64,000 bases of DNA from Phycisphaeraceae bacterium (lineage in GTDB: Bacteria; Planctomycetota; Phycisphaerae; Phycisphaerales; UBA1924): contig JAHBWW010000006.1 of the NCBI GenBank assembly GCA_019636795.1, positions 103,253-167,252 of the forward strand, in the 5' to 3' direction. Positions 61,169 to 64,000 of the stretch are shown piece by piece (position 1 is the first letter of the stretch; every line of letters begins with the position of its first letter). The translations under genes were made by a program, and so were the position numbers. Below the pieces are notes generated by a model, which saw only the letters and a list, made by a program, of their open reading frames with translations, searched no databases and was not told the origin of the DNA.

Positions 61169-62601
61169 GTTCAACTCTCCCGTCTATTCAAGCTCGTGAC
61201 GCAGTCTTTGTGAGTCACGCGAACCCTGAGGACAATGCCTTCGCGACTTGGCTCACCCTCCGCCTCACGCGCGAGGGATACCGGGTCTGGTGCGATGTCG
61301 TCAAGCTCCGCGGGGGGGACGATTTCTGGAAGAACATTGAAGCGGCTATTCGCCTACGCACCCGCCGCTTCATTTTCGTTACTTCGCGCATCTCGAACCA
61401 GAAGCCGGGGGCCTTGAAGGAGCTCGCGGTGGCTGAAGGTGTTGCGCGTGCCTTGGGGGAGGACCGCTTCATCGTCCCAATTAAGATCGACGATCTACCG
61501 TACAACGAGCACAACATCCAGATCAATCGCTTGAATGCTCTTGACTTCGCGAACGGATGGGCGACAGGACTCGCGGAACTGCTAAAGGCGCTCCGAGACG
61601 ATTCGATTCCCACGCCGGAAACTGCTGGCGCATCATGCGTCGCGTCCTGGTGGAACACAAATCGTCTCAATCACGAAATAGTAGAGCACAAGCCAGAAAC
61701 GCTCTGGACCAACTGGTTTCCGCTCCGGAAGCCTCCATCGAGAATGTGGGTATGGCGGATCCCCGAAGACGCAAAGCTGCCCCAATCCTTCCGCTACCCG
61801 ACCCATCGAGTGCGACATTTCCTCCTCTCATTCGCAGACGGCGAAGCACTGCTAGGACATCCCGGTTCTCCTACGGGCATGAAAGGGAAGTCCTTCCCAT
61901 TCAGTCTGCGTTCGTATCCACCGCCTTGGGCGGGTGTCTACCAGCATGAGGTTAAAACCGCGTTCAAGAAGATTATGTGGCAGACATGGGAATCGCTCGC
62001 GCTTGCCCGTGGTCTCCCGCTCTACGAGCTTTCGAGCCGACGGCGCTCGTTGTGGTTCCCGGGTAGAGCTCTCAACGGGGACATGGTCGCTTTTAACGGT
62101 GTAGATGGCCGCAGGAGCAGACGCGCGCTGGCGGGCTACAAGACGACGAAGCAGCCAACGGGCGAGATCAGAAAGCGCTATTGGCACTTTGGGCTTGAGG
62201 CGATACCGATTCTCTACCCGACGCCTGCTCTCTCGATGAAGACACACGTAGTGTTCACTCGTGACGGTGAAACACCGCTGGGTGATCCGAAGGGGCAGCA
62301 CCGGGCCCGACGGAGCCAATGCAAAGCGTGGTGGAATGACAAGTGGCGAGACATGACGCTCGCAGCCGTGACGTGGCTTGCGAATGGTGAGGATGAGATT
62401 GCGCTCCCGGTCTCTCCGACATGCAGCATAATGATGAGTGTTCGACCGATTTGTGGCCGGTCACCGGTCAGTTATCAGGATATCTCCGTACGAGAGTCGC
62501 CAGACGAGGCAACCCAGACTGCAGAGGATTTCGATGACTTCACAGAAGAAGACGAAACGGAATCGATCGACTCTGCCGTCCCTAGCGCCGATTCTGATTG
62601 A
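61165..62601 (+). CDS. TIR-APAZ protein of a SPARTA system
   Basis: A 478-residue protein. I chose the GTG at 61165 because GGAGG lies five bases upstream, it overlaps the previous stop, and the TIR domain starts just after it; a longer frame exists but has no TIR-like sequence. The TIR domain (about 11-150: AVFVSHANPEDNAFATWL, GYRVWCDVV, FWKNIEAAIR with a candidate catalytic Glu59) resembles the TIR of known SPARTA TIR-APAZ proteins. The C-terminal 300 residues fit APAZ, which binds the Argonaute partner. When activated, SPARTA TIRs hydrolyse NAD+. Confidence 0.88.
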   Translation: MSSTLPSIQARDAVFVSHANPEDNAFATWLTLRLTREGYRVWCDVVKLRGGDDFWKNIEAAIRLRTRRFIFVTSRISNQKPGALKELAVAEGVARALGEDRFIVPIKIDDLPYNEHNIQINRLNALDFANGWATGLAELLKALRDDSIPTPETAGASCVASWWNTNRLNHEIVEHKPETLWTNWFPLRKPPSRMWVWRIPEDAKLPQSFRYPTHRVRHFLLSFADGEALLGHPGSPTGMKGKSFPFSLRSYPPPWAGVYQHEVKTAFKKIMWQTWESLALARGLPLYELSSRRRSLWFPGRALNGDMVAFNGVDGRRSRRALAGYKTTKQPTGEIRKRYWHFGLEAIPILYPTPALSMKTHVVFTRDGETPLGDPKGQHRARRSQCKAWWNDKWRDMTLAAVTWLANGEDEIALPVSPTCSIMMSVRPICGRSPVSYQDISVRESPDEATQTAEDFDDFTEEDETESIDSAVPSADSD

Positions 62602-64000
62602 AGAGACGCGATTACTCTTCCATCACGAGCAAGCGACCGAGGACCCTCGAGATGGGCTTACTCTGTTCGGCCCGCTGGAGCCCGGGAAGCCATACGGTAT
62701 CAGGTACGGAGTGGTTGGCACTGCGGACGGTATCGACTACCTTCGCAAGTGGCTCGCAAGGGCTCAGCTTCCGATAGGGAATCCCGACGAGACGGCCCGG
62801 CCAAGCTATCCCGGTTTCGAGGCAGCCTTTGGGATCCCTTGGAAGCCACCTGCTCAGCACGAGGTGCGAATCGACGGCGATGAACTTCATCGCCGCATCA
62901 ACTACTCCGACCGGCATCATCGTGTCTACAAATCAGTCGAGCTGTACGAAGAAGCCATTCTGAATGTCCATCGATCTGAAGATGCGACCGTAGACCTGTG
63001 GTTTGTTGTCATCCCGGATGAGGTGTACAGGAATTGCCGGCCGCAGTCCTCAGTTGATTCTGAGAGCCGAGTTGATTCTACCGGCGGACTGACAAAGCTA
63101 GATGTGAAGGAAGCGGCCAAAGGCCAGAGTCACTTGTTCGCGTCGGACCTGTCGACCGAGCTCGCTCGGGCATACGACTTTGAGGTCAACTTTCACAATC
63201 AGCTGAAAGCCAAACTCTTGGAGCACCAAGTTGTTAGCCAAATTGTGAAGGAGAGCACAATCGCATTCCGCGATGTGTTAGCGCCAAATGGCAAGCCTCT
63301 CAGGGATTTGTCAAGGGTTGAACAAGATATTGCTTGGCATCTGGCTACGGCTGCCTTCTACAAGGCTGGAGGCCGCCCTTGGAAGATCAGCGGGATGCGA
63401 CCCGGCGTGTGCTATCTAGGTCTAGTGTTCAAGCATGTGGATCAGGCCGCCGAGCCGAATATGGCGTGTTGCGCGGCTCAAATGTTCCTGAACTCCGGTG
63501 ACGGCGTTGTGTTCAAGGGGCACAACGGCCCGTGGTATACCGGGCGGCGCGGTGAGTTTCACATCGATCGAAAGGCGGCGGCCGATCTTGTGCTGCAGGC
63601 GATCGCTGCGTTCCGAGCGAAGGATCCGGCCGGTACTCCTCCCAAAGAGTTGTTCATTCATGCCAAGACCAAGTTCAACGATGAAGAGTGGAGTGGATTT
63701 GTTGATGCTGCGGGTTCGAATACGAACGTCGTAGCCGTCCAGATACGCGAAGAGTATGACCTGAAACTGTACCGCCCCGGGAAGCATCCCGTCCTTCGAG
63801 GCACGGCAATTCCAATCGACGATCATCTCGGCTACCTATGGACGCGAGGTCTTGTGCCACGACTTCGCACGTACATTGGCCGAGAGACCCCGAATCCATT
63901 GAGCATAAAGATCTGTCGGGGGGCAGCTGAAGTGACAACTGTGCTATCTGACGTACTTGGCCTCACCAAGCTGAACTATAACGCTTGCCGCTTTGGAGAC
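62534..64000 (+). CDS. short prokaryotic Argonaute (SPARTA), cut by window end
   Basis: An open frame of 489 codons reaching the last base. The ATG at 62534 has AGAGG upstream and lies 68 bases inside the TIR-APAZ gene. The sequence resembles short pAgos of SPARTA systems, with MID and PIWI domains: LFGPLEPGKPYGIRYGVVGT, RPSYPGFEAAFG, FHNQLKAKLLEHQVV, FYKAGGRPWKI, GVCYLGLVFK and LTKLNYNACRFGD. The first PIWI strand (CYLGLVFK) lacks the catalytic Asp, as expected of inactive short pAgos. By comparison with about 500-residue relatives, only about 30 residues should be missing. Guide-directed binding of target DNA would activate the TIR partner. Confidence 0.9.
   Translation, partial: MTSQKKTKRNRSTLPSLAPILIEETRLLFHHEQATEDPRDGLTLFGPLEPGKPYGIRYGVVGTADGIDYLRKWLARAQLPIGNPDETARPSYPGFEAAFGIPWKPPAQHEVRIDGDELHRRINYSDRHHRVYKSVELYEEAILNVHRSEDATVDLWFVVIPDEVYRNCRPQSSVDSESRVDSTGGLTKLDVKEAAKGQSHLFASDLSTELARAYDFEVNFHNQLKAKLLEHQVVSQIVKESTIAFRDVLAPNGKPLRDLSRVEQDIAWHLATAAFYKAGGRPWKISGMRPGVCYLGLVFKHVDQAAEPNMACCAAQMFLNSGDGVVFKGHNGPWYTGRRGEFHIDRKAAADLVLQAIAAFRAKDPAGTPPKELFIHAKTKFNDEEWSGFVDAAGSNTNVVAVQIREEYDLKLYRPGKHPVLRGTAIPIDDHLGYLWTRGLVPRLRTYIGRETPNPLSIKICRGAAEVTTVLSDVLGLTKLNYNACRFGD

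Overview
The window is GC-rich bacterial DNA that looks planctomycete, most likely from the Phycisphaerae side of the phylum (inference). Reasons: an ECF sigma factor of the type common in Planctomycetes lies directly against a large Ser/Thr kinase with a C-terminal helical-repeat region; several exported proteins carry YHS domains; many genes overlap by 1-4 bases; and the genes are accessory rather than housekeeping. No rRNA or housekeeping genes and no CRISPR array were seen. The window reads as a genomic island or plasmid-like element built from blocks.

Block 1 (about 0.2-29.3 kb) is a metal-resistance region. It starts after a tRNA-3'-end-like segment with its own terminator, which may be an old attachment site. 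It holds a CusC/CusB/CusA-type efflux system, two exported YHS proteins, an Rrf2-like regulator facing a palindromic operator candidate, a Met/Gly-rich periplasmic protein, an HD-GYP protein, an electron-transfer set (flavin/2Fe-2S reductase, b-type membrane protein, seven-heme cytochrome), a TAT-exported multicopper oxidase (CopA type), CopB, a SpoIIE-type phosphatase, small membrane proteins and a CPH-type copper P-ATPase. Small hypotheticals, a two-TM channel, a PD-(D/E)XK-like protein, a Na+/H+ antiporter and a PepSY protein follow. The genes suggest periplasmic copper oxidation, export across both membranes, and a dedicated redox chain.

Block 2 (29.4-37.2 kb) holds an AbiE-type toxin-antitoxin pair whose toxin carries an added WYL-like domain and zinc finger, an APC permease, a broken metal P-ATPase, and the sigma factor-kinase pair. 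Block 3 (37.4-46.6 kb) is plasmid- or ICE-like: a minus-strand HTH protein, a palindrome-rich leader, ParA with a small partner, a DUF2958 protein, a DNA-methylase-like protein, two winged-helix proteins and a VirD4/TraD-like coupling ATPase, followed by a run of six hairpins. No relaxase was recognised. Block 4 (46.9-53.3 kb) has a secreted ankyrin protein, a minus-strand sigma factor/acidic protein/ImmA-IrrE protease operon and small plasmid-type genes.

Block 5 (53.4 kb to the right edge) is a defence operon with almost no gaps: an excisionase-like HTH gene, hsdR, hsdM, hsdS, an AbiJ-like HEPN protein, an unrecognised cytosolic protein, an unrecognised four-TM protein, then a TIR-APAZ gene and a short prokaryotic Argonaute (a SPARTA system). 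The Argonaute gene runs off the window. The three genes linking the type I R-M system to SPARTA are the best candidates for something undescribed.
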